Assembly (NCBI GenBank): GCA_022376925.1
Contig: JAIOJX010000025.1
Coordinates: 183,829,801 to 183,893,800, forward strand
DNA from: Tragulus kanchil
Lineage: Eukaryota > Chordata > Mammalia > Artiodactyla > Tragulidae
Direction of reading: 5' to 3'
DNA: 64,000 nt
A program made the translations under genes and the position numbers. The first letter of the stretch is position 1, and the number at the start of each line of letters is the position of its first letter. Positions 23,195 through 34,348 of this stretch are shown here, in pieces. Below the pieces are notes generated by a model. That model was not told the origin of the DNA, did no database searches, and saw only the letters and a list, made by a program, of their open reading frames with translations.

Positions 23195-25477
23195 GTTAAG
23201 TTGTCTGGTGATCTCATCCCATAATTAGATTCTTTTAAGGTTAGGGAGAACAAATATGGGCAAACTGGAAAGAGGCAAAGGAGCTGTTTTCAATCAAAAA
23301 CCAATATGTTCAGAAATTATTTTTTTTGTATGAATTCAGCCTAAATCACTGAGAGCTTTTGCGACCCAGAGTACAGTCTACTTTGATAATAGTGCATTGC
23401 ACTTGAATATTAATTCTGCCATAATTGAGTGGAGTGTACTAAAAAGGTCAATTAAGTCAAATAACTGTAAGTGTTGTTCAGACTTCCCATATCTGTCGTA
23501 ATTTGTTGTCTAGTTGGTCTATAAACTATTGAAAAAGAAATACTGAAATCTCCTAATCTAATGTGAATTTGTCTGGTTCACCTTGCAGTTGATCAGTATT
23601 TGCTTCATGTATTTAAAGCACTGCTGTTATGCACATACATTTAAGATGCTTGGTATGTTTGTAAATTGAGAAAGCCCGGTAGATCATCTTGTGGCCCCAC
23701 CTGGCACCTTCACATGTTGTTAACCATGCTGAGGTCTCACCCTGCTTCTACATGACTAGGAATAAACAATATGGCTCCTAAACTACATCGCCTTGGGAAA
23801 GAATTATTCAAAGATATATTTTTAAGGCAGATGTTTTCCTCCTTTTATTACACTTGAAATCTCATTGAAGAAGCAAGACCATGACATGAGAGGAACAATG
23901 CAAGGCCATTTATTAATAGCCAGATATGGCTGAGCAATATTGTGCCGGATTCCCAAGGGACTAGAGCTCAATCAGCATTGAGTCTTGTATGCTCCCTCTC
24001 TCTCTTATTCTTCCTCCCTCCCTCTCTTTCCCTCCCCCCATTCCTTCCTTCATTTCATATTTCCTTTGTACATAATCAGAGCTGCTTTCTTTGTCTAAAG
24101 AGGATATGGAGTTGATTCAAACAAGATCCCTGACCTCAGAGTATATAAGAGGCTGGCTTGGAGAAGTGGGACTTGAGTTGGGCCTTGAGAGACAATAGCT
24201 GAAGGACGTATTCTGTAGGATGAAGAACACATGTGGTACATTCATTATAAAAATGAATTCTGTGTTTATTTGTAAGACTTGAAATTTTACATCTTCCATG
24301 TGATCCTGGTTGATCAAAAATAGGAAAGTTAAGCTAGGGCATGGAAAGAGGTTAAGTTGTCTGGTGATCTCATCCCATAATTAGATTCTTTTAAGGTTAG
24401 GGAGAACAAATATGGGCAAACTGGAAAGAGGCAAAGGAGCTGTTTTCAATCAAAAACCAATATGTTCAGAAATTATTTTTTTTGTATGAATTCAGCCTAA
24501 ATCACTGAGAGCTTTTGCGACCCAGAGTACAGTCTACTTTGATAATAGTGCATTGCACTTGAATATTAATTCTGCCATAATTGAGTGGAGTGTACTAAAA
24601 AGGTCAATTAAGTCAAATAACTGTAAGTGTTGTTCAGACTTCCCATATCTGTCGTAATTTGTTGTCTAGTTGGTCTATAAACTATTGAAAAAGAAATACT
24701 GAAATCTCCTAATCTAATGTGAATTTGTCTGGTTCACCTTGCAGTTGATCAGTATTTGCTTCATGTATTTAAAGCACTGCTGTTATGCACATACATTTAA
24801 GATGCTTGGTATGTTTGTAAATTGAGAAAGCCCGGTAGATCATCTTGTGGCCCCACCTGGCACCTTCACATGTTGTTAACCATGCTGAGGTCTCACCCTG
24901 CTTCTACATGACTAGGAATAAACAATATGGCTCCTAAACTACATCGCCTTGGGAAAGAATTATTCAAAGATATATTTTTAAGGCAGATGTTTTCCTCCTT
25001 TTATTACACTTGAAATCTCATTGAAGAAGCAAGACCATGACATGAGAGGAACAATGCAAGGCCATTTATTAATAGCCAGATATGGCTGAGCAATATTGTG
25101 CCGGATTCCCAAGGGACTAGAGCTCAATCAGCATTGAGTCTTGTATGCTCCCTCTCTCTCTTATTCTTCCTCCCTCCCTCTCTTTCCCTCCCCCCATTCC
25201 TTCCTTCATTTCATATTTCCTTTGTACATAATCAGAGCTGCTTTCTTTGTCTAAAGAGGATATGGAGTTGATTCAAACAAGATCCCTGACCTCAGAGTAT
25301 ATAAGAGGCTGGCTTGGAGAAGTGGGACTTGAGTTGGGCCTTGAGAGACAATAGCTGAAGGACGTATTCTGTAGGATGAAGAACACATGTGGTACATTCA
25401 TTATAAAAATGAATTCTGTGTTTATTTGTAAGACTTGAAATTTTACATCTTCCATGTGATCCTGGTTGATCAAAAAA
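23195..25477. repeat. Tandem direct duplication, unit 8 (2 x ~1.13 kb)
   Basis: Copy 1 is 23195-24320 and copy 2 is 24351-25477, offset 1156. The spacer 24321-24350 includes AAAGTTAAGCTAGGGCATGG, a corrupted form of AAGTTAAGCAGGGCATGG that lies just upstream of copy 1 (about 23156-23173). This is what a low-quality head of a second overlapping contig would look like. Confidence 0.95.
23665..24320. other. Unique stretch with a polypyrimidine tract
   Basis: No gene seen. 23994-24060 is a C/T-rich low-complexity tract (CTCTCTCTTATTCTTCCTCC...), repeated at 25150-25216 in copy 2. Confidence 0.45.
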
Positions 25478-25880
25478 TAAGACTCTTGTTTTTTTCGCTC
25501 TTACTATTAAATCATATAAACTTAATAAATGTGGGTTGGGGATGAGACAGGTCAATAATCATTTCTAATCACATCACCTATATATTATCACTGGAGACAT
25601 TTTGGAATTTCTCTAATATTTTTTCTCTTTATTCAATAGAACCATTAAATTTTATATCCTGATCTTTTCTTGACATTCTCTTTAGAATTTTCTATTTGGC
25701 TAAAATTTCTCAATAATGGCTGAATAATAGTTTACTTCAAAATTGCCCTATATTTTCTATCTAGATTAACAGGTTTCCCTTATTTAAAAAATTCTGACAA
25801 TAGATTTTTTATTAATTCTGTATTTATTATTTTAATGTTTTATAGGTGAAGGGAACTTTTTGAGATTATCTCAATTTTCA
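25478..25880. other. AT-rich unique stretch
   Basis: About 400 bases with high A+T and no recognised family or gene. Confidence 0.4.
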
Positions 25881-25920
25881 GACAAGAAACTGAGTGTGCA
25901 GGTGATTAACTGAGTTCTTA

Positions 25921-26405
25921 GAGCTATAGTTCTCAAATTTTACCATGTATGAGCATCACCTAGGGATCTTATTAAAATAAAGATTATAATTCACATGGAT
26001 GAACTTCTTTGCAAAGCAAAAATAGAGACACAGACATAGAGAATAAACATATGGAGACCAAGGGGAAAGTGGGGTGGGCTGGGTGGGAGACTTGGATTGA
26101 CATATACACAGGACTATATGGAAAACAGACAACTAATGAGAACCTACTGTTCAGCACAGGGAACGCTACTCAGTGCTCTGTAGTGGCCTTGATGAGAAGG
26201 AAATCCGGAAGAGAGGGACTATATGTACCCACACAGCTGATTCACTTGGCTGTACAGCAGAAACTAGCATGACATTGCAAAGCAACTATACATCAATAAA
26301 CATCTAAAAAAAGAGAGAGATTACGATTCAGTAAGCTTGACATGGAGCCTGAGAGTCTGCATTTCTGACAACCTCCCAGGTGGTACAGATGATGCTCAAA
26401 ATATG
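25921..26405. mobile_element. MER5A-like DNA transposon relic, split by L1
   Basis: Left part 25921-25993 (ATAGTTCTCAAATTTTACC, GAGCATCACCTAGGGATCTT) and right part 26318-26405 (GATTCAGTAAGCTTGAC, GAGAGTCTGCATTTCTGACA, CTCCCAGGTGGTACAGATGA) together follow the order of the hAT-Charlie MITE MER5A. Non-coding. Repeated at about 27059-27543. Confidence 0.65.
25994..26317 (+). mobile_element. L1 3' end inserted in MER5A
   Basis: Sense L1 3'UTR: GAGAACCTACTGTTCAGCACAG, GCTGTACAGCAGAAACTAGC, CAACTATACATCAATAAACA and an A-rich tail. Flanked by AGATTATAATTCA (25981-25993) and AGATTACGATTCA (26318-26330), a 13-base target-site duplication with two differences. Repeated at 27132-27455. The 87-codon frame across it is not a gene. 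Confidence 0.75.
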
Positions 26406-27019
26406 ATCCGTGGGTCAGGTGAAGGATGTGAACCCCAGCATGTCTGAAGACAAAGCCCAACCTGACCAGTCAGTATGGACCCTTACCTAGGATAAGGCTC
26501 CAGTGATAACTAAGACCAATGCCCGGGTGGGGAGAGAAGCTTTTATACGTAATTGAGATTTCATCTGATTGCCTTAGTTGGATGATACTCTGGGAGATAT
26601 GCAAGCTCTGGCTGAATACCCAGTGAAGTGAGGAGGTTTAATGGAAATTCAACGACGGAGGGGAGTACCCATCATCTAGTGACCTTGAAGGTCCTTCCAA
26701 CCCCAAGGTAAAGGTTTCATATATTAATATTGAATACATCGAATGTTTATCTGAACAGCTAGCTTCTTGGCCACGCAAGGTGCAAGGAACTGTTTTCTGA
26801 CAGAAGTTGCATTTGTAGGCAGGAGGAAACTAGTACCTTTCTTTTTTTAACCAGACCAAGTGGGAGTGAGAGGCCCGGGAGATGGCCAGAGCTGTACCGT
26901 ACTTGTCAGGTGGGGGAAAAACCTCTCTCCCACTTTGTTTTTAGAAAAATAAAATCTCACATTTGAGAAATTTTCAGAAATATAATTTGCATTTGAAGAA
27001 AATGTCAGAATTATTTAAC
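26406..27019. other. Unique non-coding stretch
   Basis: No family recognised; repeated at 27544-28160. Confidence 0.4.
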
Positions 27020-28169
27020 ACAAGAAACTGAGTGTGCAGGTGATTAACTGAGTTCGTCAAGCTATAGTTCTCAAATTTTACCATGTATGAGCATCACCTA
27101 GGGATCTTATTAAAATAAAGATTATAATTCACATGGATGAACTTCTTTGCAAAGCAAAAATAGAGACACAGACATAGAGAATAAACATATGGAGACCAAG
27201 GGGAAAGTGGGGTGGGCTGGGTGGGAGACTTGGATTGACATATACACAGGACTATATGGAAAACAGACAACTAATGAGAACCTACTGTTCAGCACAGGGA
27301 ACGCTACTCAGTGCTCTGTAGTGGCCTTGATGAGAAGGAAATCCGGAAGAGAGGGACTATATGTACCCACACAGCTGATTCACTTGGCTGTACAGCAGAA
27401 ACTAGCATGACATTGCAAAGCAACTATACATCAATAAACATCTAAAAAAAGAGAGAGATTACGATTCAGTAAGCTTGACATGGAGCCTGAGAGTCTGCAT
27501 TTCTGACAACCTCCCAGGTGGTACAGATGATGCTCAAAATATGATCCGTGGGTCAGGTGAAGGATGTGAACCCCAGCATGTCTGAAGACAAAGCCCAACC
27601 TGACCAGTCAGTATGGACCCTTACCTAGGATAAGGCTCCAGTGATAACTAAGACCAATGCCCGGGTGGGGAGAGAAGCTTTTATACGTAATTGAGATTTC
27701 ATCTGATTGCCTTAGTTGGATGATACTCTGGGAGATATGCAAGCTCTGGCTGAATACCCAGTGAAGTGAGGAGGTTTAATGGAAATTCAACGACGGAGGG
27801 GAGTACCCATCATCTAGTGACCTTGAAGGTCCTTCCAACCCCAAGGTAAAGGTTTCATATATTAATATTGAATACATCGAATGTTTATCTGAACAGCTAG
27901 CTTCTTGGCCACGCAAGGTGCAAGGAACTGTTTTCTGACAGAAGTTGCATTTGTAGGCAGGAGGAAACTAGTACCTTTCTTTTTTTAACCAGACCAAGTG
28001 GGAGTGAGAGGCCCGGGAGATGGCCAGAGCTGTACCGTACTTGTCAGGTGGGGGAAAAACCTCTCTCTCCCCACTTTGTTTTTTTTAGAAAAATAAAATC
28101 TCACATTTGAGAAATTTTCAGAAATATAATTTGCATTTGAAGAAAATGTCAGAATTATTTAACACAAGA

Positions 28170-28481
28170 TGGGAAGCGACAGTGAAAATGGAAATGACAG
28201 GGGTCTCTTTACAAAAGGAAGATGTGTGGCTTCTTAGTACAGACACATTTCTCTTTACAGGGTTTTCAAATGGTAATGCTCTCCTTGAAATGTGTTAAAT
28301 GTCTGAGTCGTAAATTTCAAATTGTCACTGCCTGCTGAGCTCCTGCCTGAGAGAGGAAGAGGGTCTGCTTGCTCTTCATGCAAGCTTTAGTAAGACTCCT
28401 GAAAGTTCCTATTTGGGCTGTTGATTTTATTTAAGTTTTCCAGACTCTGGATCCCCTGCTTGGTGACATGTAGTTGGGTAG
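28170..28481. other. Unique non-coding stretch
   Basis: Nothing recognisable between unit 9 and the next SINE. Confidence 0.4.
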
Positions 28482-28697
28482 GTAAGACGTTAGTGGGAAA
28501 GAACCCGCCTGCCAGTGCAGGCAGGCGTAAGAGACATAGGTTTAATCCCTGGGTCTGGAAGATCCCCTGGAGGAGGGCGTGGCCACCCACTCCAGTATTC
28601 TTGCCTGGAGAATCCCATGGACAGAGGAGCCTGGCGGGCTACAGTCTAGAGGGTCGCACAGAGTCGGACATGACTAAAGCAACTTAGCACGCATGCA
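28482..28697 (+). mobile_element. Bov-tA SINE
   Basis: Sense Bov-tA: head remnant ending GTGGGAAAGAACCCGCC, box-B-like GGTTTAATCCCTGGG, CCACTCCAGTATTCTTGCC, CCATGGACAGAGGAGCCTGG, end GTCGGACATGACTAAAGCAA. The 3' half is repeated at 29700-29805 in unit 10. Confidence 0.85.
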
Positions 28698-29035
28698 GGT
28701 AAGAGTCAATGCCTTAGAGACACCTACTCGGTGCAGTCCCTCACATAGCCTGCCTCCAGGGTTCCAGACACCTATTTCCAGGGACCTGTCAGACTTCCCT
28801 CTGTGGGCTGGATGCCTGCTGCTCAGCCTGTCAAAAACCAAGCTCACTATCCACCTTCCCCGACAAATCAAGTCCTCTTCCTGATTCTGAATAAATTCAT
28901 GTCACTTTCCTCTTCTCAAAAATACTAACCAGAGTCTCTAACACCAGGATTCCTCTGTTCCAAAGTTTCAAAAATTTAATCCCACTGCCTCCACCCATGT
29001 TCCCACATATGTAGTATGACTTACTGCTGTCCCCT

Positions 29036-29140
29036 CAGATTAACATGGGATTAGTAACCCCATTTTACAGATGATAGAATTGAAACCTAGAGAGATTAAG
29101 GTTTGTCCCAGATCAAAGAACAGTATTATCAAGACTGAAA
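29036..29140 (-). mobile_element. MIR SINE fragment
   Basis: Antisense MIR core: CCCCATTTTACAGATGATAG, GAAACCTAGAGAGATTAAGG, GTCCCAGATCAAAGAACAG. Repeated at 30144-30248. Confidence 0.6.
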
Positions 29141-29261
29141 AAGAGAGAGAGAGGAGGAGGAGGGAAGAGAAAGCCATCCTTGAAGATTTTATCCCATGAG
29201 CAATTTGAAAGGGTAAATGCATTTTAAGAACATTCAGGGTTAGGGACTGGGATTAGCAGTA

Positions 29262-29431
29262 GATATATAGATAGATAGATAGACAGATGATAGTATAGCT
29301 CTCAGTCATTCCATCGTGTCCGACTCTTTGTGACTCCATGGACTGAAGCCAACCAGGCTCCTCTGTCCATGGGATTTTTCAGGCAGGAACACTGGAGTGG
29401 GTTGCCATTGCCTCCTCCAGGAGATCTGTGT
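29262..29431 (-). mobile_element. Bov-tA SINE (truncated) with a (GATA)n tail
   Basis: 29296-29431 is the antisense 3' half of Bov-tA (TCAGTCATTCCATCGTGTCC to TGCCTCCTCCAGGAGATC). The ATAGATAGATAGATAGACAG microsatellite at about 29266-29287 lies at its 3' side. Repeated at 30376-30543. Confidence 0.75.
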
Positions 29432-29489
29432 GTGTATCATACATCTATATATGATGTGTAGGTATATATGTAAGATGTTAGTGGTAAAA

Positions 29490-29585
29490 CAAGATCTGAA
29501 TCACTTTTCTGTACACCAGAAATGAACACAATGCTGTAAACCAATGACACTTCAATAAAATAAGTTTAAATAATTTAAAAAACAA
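29490..29585 (+). mobile_element. L1 3' terminus fragment
   Basis: Sense end: TTTTCTGTACACCAGAAATGA, GCTGTAAACCAATGACACTTC, then AATAAAATAAGTTTAAATAA. Three occurrences (29490, 30602, 31735) because units 10 and 11 overlap. Confidence 0.65.
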
Positions 29586-30609
29586 CATTTGAATATAAGC
29601 TGCTGTGGCTTTGACGTTCCATTACATTTAGCCCAGCTTCCACTGCTCTGCTCATTGAACCTATCCTGGTTTGGTTTTGAGGAAGCGTCCCCTCACCCAC
29701 CAGTATTCTTGCCTGGAGAATCCCATGGACAGAGGAGCCTGGCGGGCTACAGTCTAGAGGGTCGCACAGAGTCGGACATGACTAAAGCAACTTAGCACGC
29801 ATGCAGGTAAGAGTCAATGCCTTAGAGACACCTACTCGGTGCAGTCCCTCACATAGCCTGCCTCCAGGGTTCCAGACACCTATTTCCAGGGACCTGTCAG
29901 ACTTCCCTCTGTGGGCTGGATGCCTGCTGCTCAGCCTGTCAAAAACCAAGCTCACTATCCACCTTCCCCGACAAATCAAGTCCTCTTCCTGATTCTGAAT
30001 AAATTCATGTCACTTTCCTCTTCTCAAAAATACTAACCAGAGTCTCTAACACCAGGATTCCTCTGTTCCAAAGTTTCAAAAATTTAATCCCACTGCCTCC
30101 ACCCATGTTCCCACATATGTAGTATGACTTACTGCTGTCCCCTCAGATTAACATGGGATTAGTAACCCCATTTTACAGATGATAGAATTGAAACCTAGAG
30201 AGATTAAGGTTTGTCCCAGATCAAAGAACAGTATTATCAAGACTGAAAAAAAAAGAGAGAGAGAGGAGGAGGAGGGAAGAGAAAGCCATCCTTGAAGATT
30301 TTATCCCATGAGCAATTTGAAAGGGTAAATGCATTTTAAGAACATTCAGGGTTAGGGACTGGGATTAGCAGTAGATATATAGATAGATAGATAGACAGAT
30401 GATAGTATAGCTCTCAGTCATTCCATCGTGTCCGACTCTTTGTGACTCCATGGACTGAAGCCAACCAGGCTCCTCTGTCCATGGGATTTTTCAGGCAGGA
30501 ACACTGGAGTGGGTTGCCATTGCCTCCTCCAGGAGATCTGTGTGTGTATCATACATCTATATATGATGTGTAGGTATATATGTAAGATGTTAGTGGTAAA
30601 ACAAGATCT

Positions 30610-32864
30610 GAATCACTTTTCTGTACACCAGAAATGAACACAATGCTGTAAACCAATGACACTTCAATAAAATAAGTTTAAATAATTTAAAAAACAACAT
30701 TTGAATATAAGCTGCTGTGGCTTTGACGTTCCATTACATTTAGCCCAGCTTCCACTGCTCTGCTCATTGAACCTATCCTGGTTTGGTTTTGAGGAAGCGT
30801 CCCCTCACCCACCAGTAACCCAGAACCTCCTGGGAAGCAGCACGTTCCAGGGTCCAGGCCCTGCCTCTGGCTGGTTCTCCGGGGGTCACCTGTCCTGTGA
30901 GGCTCCGCCAGGGCCAGCAAGGTTCACCTCTCAGGTTTTGCAAGGCCACTGTTTTCACTGAACTCTCCTTTTCTGCAACACGGAAGTTGACATGACACCA
31001 CACAGAGAGCAGAGGAAGCCAAGGTCAGAAATGAGGTCTAGCAATGTTTCTGAGGATGAGTTGGTGAGAGAGCATCATTGACTCAATGGACATGAGTTTG
31101 AGCAAACTCAGAGAAACGGTGAAGGACGGGAAAGCCTGGTGTGTTGACGCCCATGTAGGACTGAGCAACAGCAATGGTTTTGAACTTAAACTGCTTAAGT
31201 GGAAATCTACTCCTGGCACTTTGCAGTTACCTGAGATGTTAATCTCTCCCTCCTCTATCTTCTGGTTTTTCTCTTAAGCTATTTGAGTTGAGTTTTGTTT
31301 TTGTTTTTTTTTTTTTTTTTAATGGCAATGGAAAGACATCTAAATAGCATACCTTCTCATGGCTACTAAATGCACAAACTTGTAAAAATAATCAAAATTT
31401 GGCAAGAGTGTGGGGAATAGGCTCTCTCCTACACAACTTACATAAATATATACTGGCATATACTCATATCTATATATGAATATATATATGCATTTATATA
31501 TCTATATATACACAAACTTAGAAATGTATATATACCTTAGCATTAAAAAATTCCACTTAAAAATTTTTGTCATAAGGAATCAAGAATGTGTAACACAAAT
31601 TGGTTAGAAAATGTATCCACTGATTGTAATTTATAACATCAAAATATTGAAAGTAATCATCCAACAACAGGAGATAAATTAGATAGTGAGACACTCATAA
31701 GGCACAAACTAAGCAGAAAAATAACATTGTGGAAGAATCACTTTTCTGTACACCAGAAATGAACACAATGCTGTAAACCAATGACACTTCAATAAAATAA
31801 GTTTAAATAATTTAAAAAACAACATTTGAATATAAGCTGCTGTGGCTTTGACGTTCCATTACATTTAGCCCAGCTTCCACTGCTCTGCTCATTGAACCTA
31901 TCCTGGTTTGGTTTTGAGGAAGCGTCCCCTCACCCACCAGTAACCCAGAACCTCCTGGGAAGCAGCACGTTCCAGGGTCCAGGCCCTGCCTCTGGCTGGT
32001 TCTCCGGGGGTCACCTGTCCTGTGAGGCTCCGCCAGGGCCAGCAAGGTTCACCTCTCAGGTTTTGCAAGGCCACTGTTTTCACTGAACTCTCCTTTTCTG
32101 CAACACGGAAGTTGACATGACACCACACAGAGAGCAGAGGAAGCCAAGGTCAGAAATGAGGTCTAGCAATGTTTCTGAGGATGAGTTGGTGAGAGAGCAT
32201 CATTGACTCAATGGACATGAGTTTGAGCAAACTCAGAGAAACGGTGAAGGACGGGAAAGCCTGGTGTGTTGACGCCCATGTAGGACTGAGCAACAGCAAT
32301 GGTTTTGAACTTAAACTGCTTAAGTGGAAATCTACTCCTGGCACTTTGCAGTTACCTGAGATGTTAATCTCTCCCTCCTCTATCTTCTGGCTTTTTCTCT
32401 TAAGCTATTTGAGTTGAGTTTTGTTTTTGTTTTTTTTTTTTTTTTTAATGGCAATGGAAAGACATCTAAATAGCATACCTTCTCATGGCTACTAAATGCA
32501 CAAACTTGTAAAAATAATCAAAATTTGGCAAGAGTGTGGGGAATAGGCTCTCTCCTACACAACTTACATAAATATATACTGGCATATACTCATATCTATA
32601 TATGAATATATATATGCATTTATATATCTATATATACACAAACTTAGAAATGTATATATACCTTAGCATTAAAAAATTCCACTTAAAAATTTTTGTCATA
32701 AGGAATCAAGAATGTGTAACACAAATTGGTTAGAAAATGTATCCACTGATTGTAATTTATAACATCAAAATATTGAAAGTAATCATCCAACAACAGGAGA
32801 TAAATTAGATAGTGAGACACTCATAAGGCACAAACTAAGCAGAAAAATAACATTGTGGAAGAAT
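30610..32864. repeat. Tandem direct duplication, unit 11 (2 x ~1.13 kb)
   Basis: Copy 1 is 30610-31734 and copy 2 is 31735-32864, offset 1125. Copies abut directly through the shared word GAAT. One extra base is seen near 32391. Its first 200 bases also match 29499-29699. Confidence 0.95.
30696..31300. other. Unique stretch
   Basis: No repeat family recognised, and no splice-like context or conserved-looking frame, although several short frames exist. A poly-T run at about 31302-31320 ends it. Repeated at 31822-32445. Confidence 0.4.
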
Positions 32865-32928
32865 ATTGACATGTTAAGATATTTATAAAATACCACTGAG
32901 TAAAATATAGGCTATAAATTATAGGTAC
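31321..32928 (+). mobile_element. HAL1/L1-like fragment
   Basis: AT-rich text with L1/HAL1 landmarks in sense order: CAAGAGTGTGGGGAATAGGC, CATCCAACAACAGGAGATAAA, ACATTGTGGAAGAATATTG, GGTACAGTATGATTT. Duplicated by unit 11, so the real length is about 0.5 kb. Continues after the SINE at 33146. Contains a (TA)-rich patch at about 31460-31510. Confidence 0.5.
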
Positions 32929-32938
32929 AGTATGATTT

Positions 32939-33145
32939 TGCTTTTGCTTTCAGTCACTAAATTGTGCCTTTGTGACCCTGTGGACTGTTGCTCACCAGAT
33001 CCTTTGTCCATGGGATTCTTTAAGCAAGAATACTGGAGTGGGCTTCCATTTCCTTCTCCAGGGCCTCTTCCTGACCCAGGTATTGAACCTGTGCCTCCTA
33101 CACCAGCAGGCAGATTCTTTCCCACTGAGTCACCTGGAAAGCCCT
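32939..33145 (-). mobile_element. Bov-tA SINE with target-site duplication
   Basis: Antisense Bov-tA from TTTGCTTTCAGTCACTAAAT to GAGTCACCTGGAAAGCCCT. Flanked by AGTATGATTT at 32929-32938 and 33146-33155, a clean 10-base target-site duplication, so the empty site can be read directly. Confidence 0.85.
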
Positions 33146-33429
33146 AGTATGATTTCACTTTTTTATATATAAAAATGTAGATTTATATGCATGCAGAGAT
33201 TATAAGGAGGATATACTCAATATATTCTCAGTTTCAGGAATACCAGTACATTTAAAAAAAATTCCTTTGTGACTATATTTATTTTTTTAAATGTGGTTAG
33301 TTATCATCAATTTCAAAAGTAACATTTAAGCTTTTTAAGGAAAAATAAATATTAAATTACAGAAAAATAAGAAAAACCAAAGGAAAGACCCCATTCGTAA
33401 AGTTACCAAGGACATAGAGCCATTCTAAA

Positions 33430-33740
33430 TCTCATTCAGCTAGGCATCTTTCTTTACAGGCTTTTTCTAGTTGCTATTTTCCTGTATATTGTAGCAGTTA
33501 GCATATATGCACAATATTGTGTCCTGTTTTTCTCAGGAAACTTTTTGGCATCACTTGATGTTTTTGTTGATATTTAGTGTTCTCCCAATCATTATCAGAT
33601 ACTTCTACTCAACGTTTCTAGTGGTTATGTGACATTCTGTGTTGGGTGCCATTCCATGAATCTTTTGTACTTTTATTTAGCCATTACCATATTGTTGGAC
33701 GGTGGTGCTGTGTAATTTTTCAAAAACAAACTCTGCATCA
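33430..33740 (-). mobile_element. Possible LINE remnant
   Basis: T-rich text of the type found in antisense L1/HAL1 3' regions (CTTTTGTACTTTTATTTAGCC, GGTTATGTGACATTCTGTG). Very diverged; could be unique DNA. Repeated at 34599-34909. Confidence 0.3.
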
Positions 33741-34348
33741 CGGTGTATTTTGGATGACTTCCTTATGCTAATCCCCAGAACAAGGCTCGTTTCATCACCT
33801 AAGGGAGGGCTCTTCTAAAGGTACCATGTGAATGATGCAGCTGCAAAGGACTCGCTGCACTAAAACCCTCACATGTGCCCTGGACAGCCTGGCACCAGAC
33901 CTGCTCCCTACCTCGGGACCTGTGGATGCAGCTCCCTCTGCCTGAACCCTGCCAAGACCATACTTTCAAATGTAATGGAAGCAGAGAACTGGTGATGCCC
34001 AGAAGGAGGTTGGGACCTGGTCAAGGGCTGCTGGGGAAAAGCTAAGAGACAGGAACTAGATAAGATCTTCCCAGTTCCTTCAAAGTGCACCTTAAGTCTT
34101 AGTGGCCGTTGATTGAATCAATAGTCCTGGTTGGCCAAGACATTGAGTCATTTCCTTGTATCTGAGGCTAGAAAGTGGAGACCTTTTATAATGGGTAATG
34201 GATGGGGGTGGGGAGGTGACCAGGGTGGGTTGGAGGGTTGGCCTTCCTTCTGAAGAAGGAGAGTAATGGAAGGAGGCTGGCCTTGGGTCAAGAGGCCTTG
34301 GTTCCACCAGCCAGGCATATGACTCTGAGGTCCTCTTGACAAAATGGG
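33741..34348. other. Unique non-coding stretch
   Basis: No recognised repeat or gene. Repeated at 34910-35518. Confidence 0.4.

Larger units (their letters stand above)
15768..23660 (-). mobile_element. Old L1 (L1M-type), antisense, fragmented by SINEs and duplications
   Basis: Starts with the L1M 3'UTR complement (TGGAGGTATAGGTGATGCA). It proceeds in L1 order: the AACTCAGGTAACGGCTATGCC region, GGAAATCTGGGTGATTCCCA, GTTTTCCAAAGTGGTTGAACC, CACATG...TCTCCCATTGGCTTCTCTTTTCC, ACAATTGACTGTGGTATATT and GTGGGAAGATGTTTAAC, with an ORF2-derived block near 23480-23660 (GAAATCTCCTAATCTAATG). All in antisense, strongly diverged, no intact frame. Units 4-8 of the duplications cut across it, so the true element is much shorter than this span. 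The stretch 23062-23480 is not clearly L1. Confidence 0.7.
25882..28169. repeat. Tandem direct duplication, unit 9 (2 x ~1.14 kb)
   Basis: Copy 1 is 25882-27019 and copy 2 is 27020-28169, offset 1138. Copies abut with a shared ACAAGA at the junction. Differences: GAGTTCTTAGAG versus GAGTTCGTCAAG (near 27055, head of copy 2) and small insertions near 28068-28088. Confidence 0.95.
28592..30817. repeat. Tandem direct duplication, unit 10 (2 x ~1.11 kb)
   Basis: Copy 1 is 28592-29699 and copy 2 is 29700-30817, offset 1108 (a few bases of A-run length difference near 30246). The junction lies inside a Bov-tA, joining CCTCACCCAC to CAGTATTCTTGCC, so the SINE at the start of copy 2 lacks its head. 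Confidence 0.95.
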
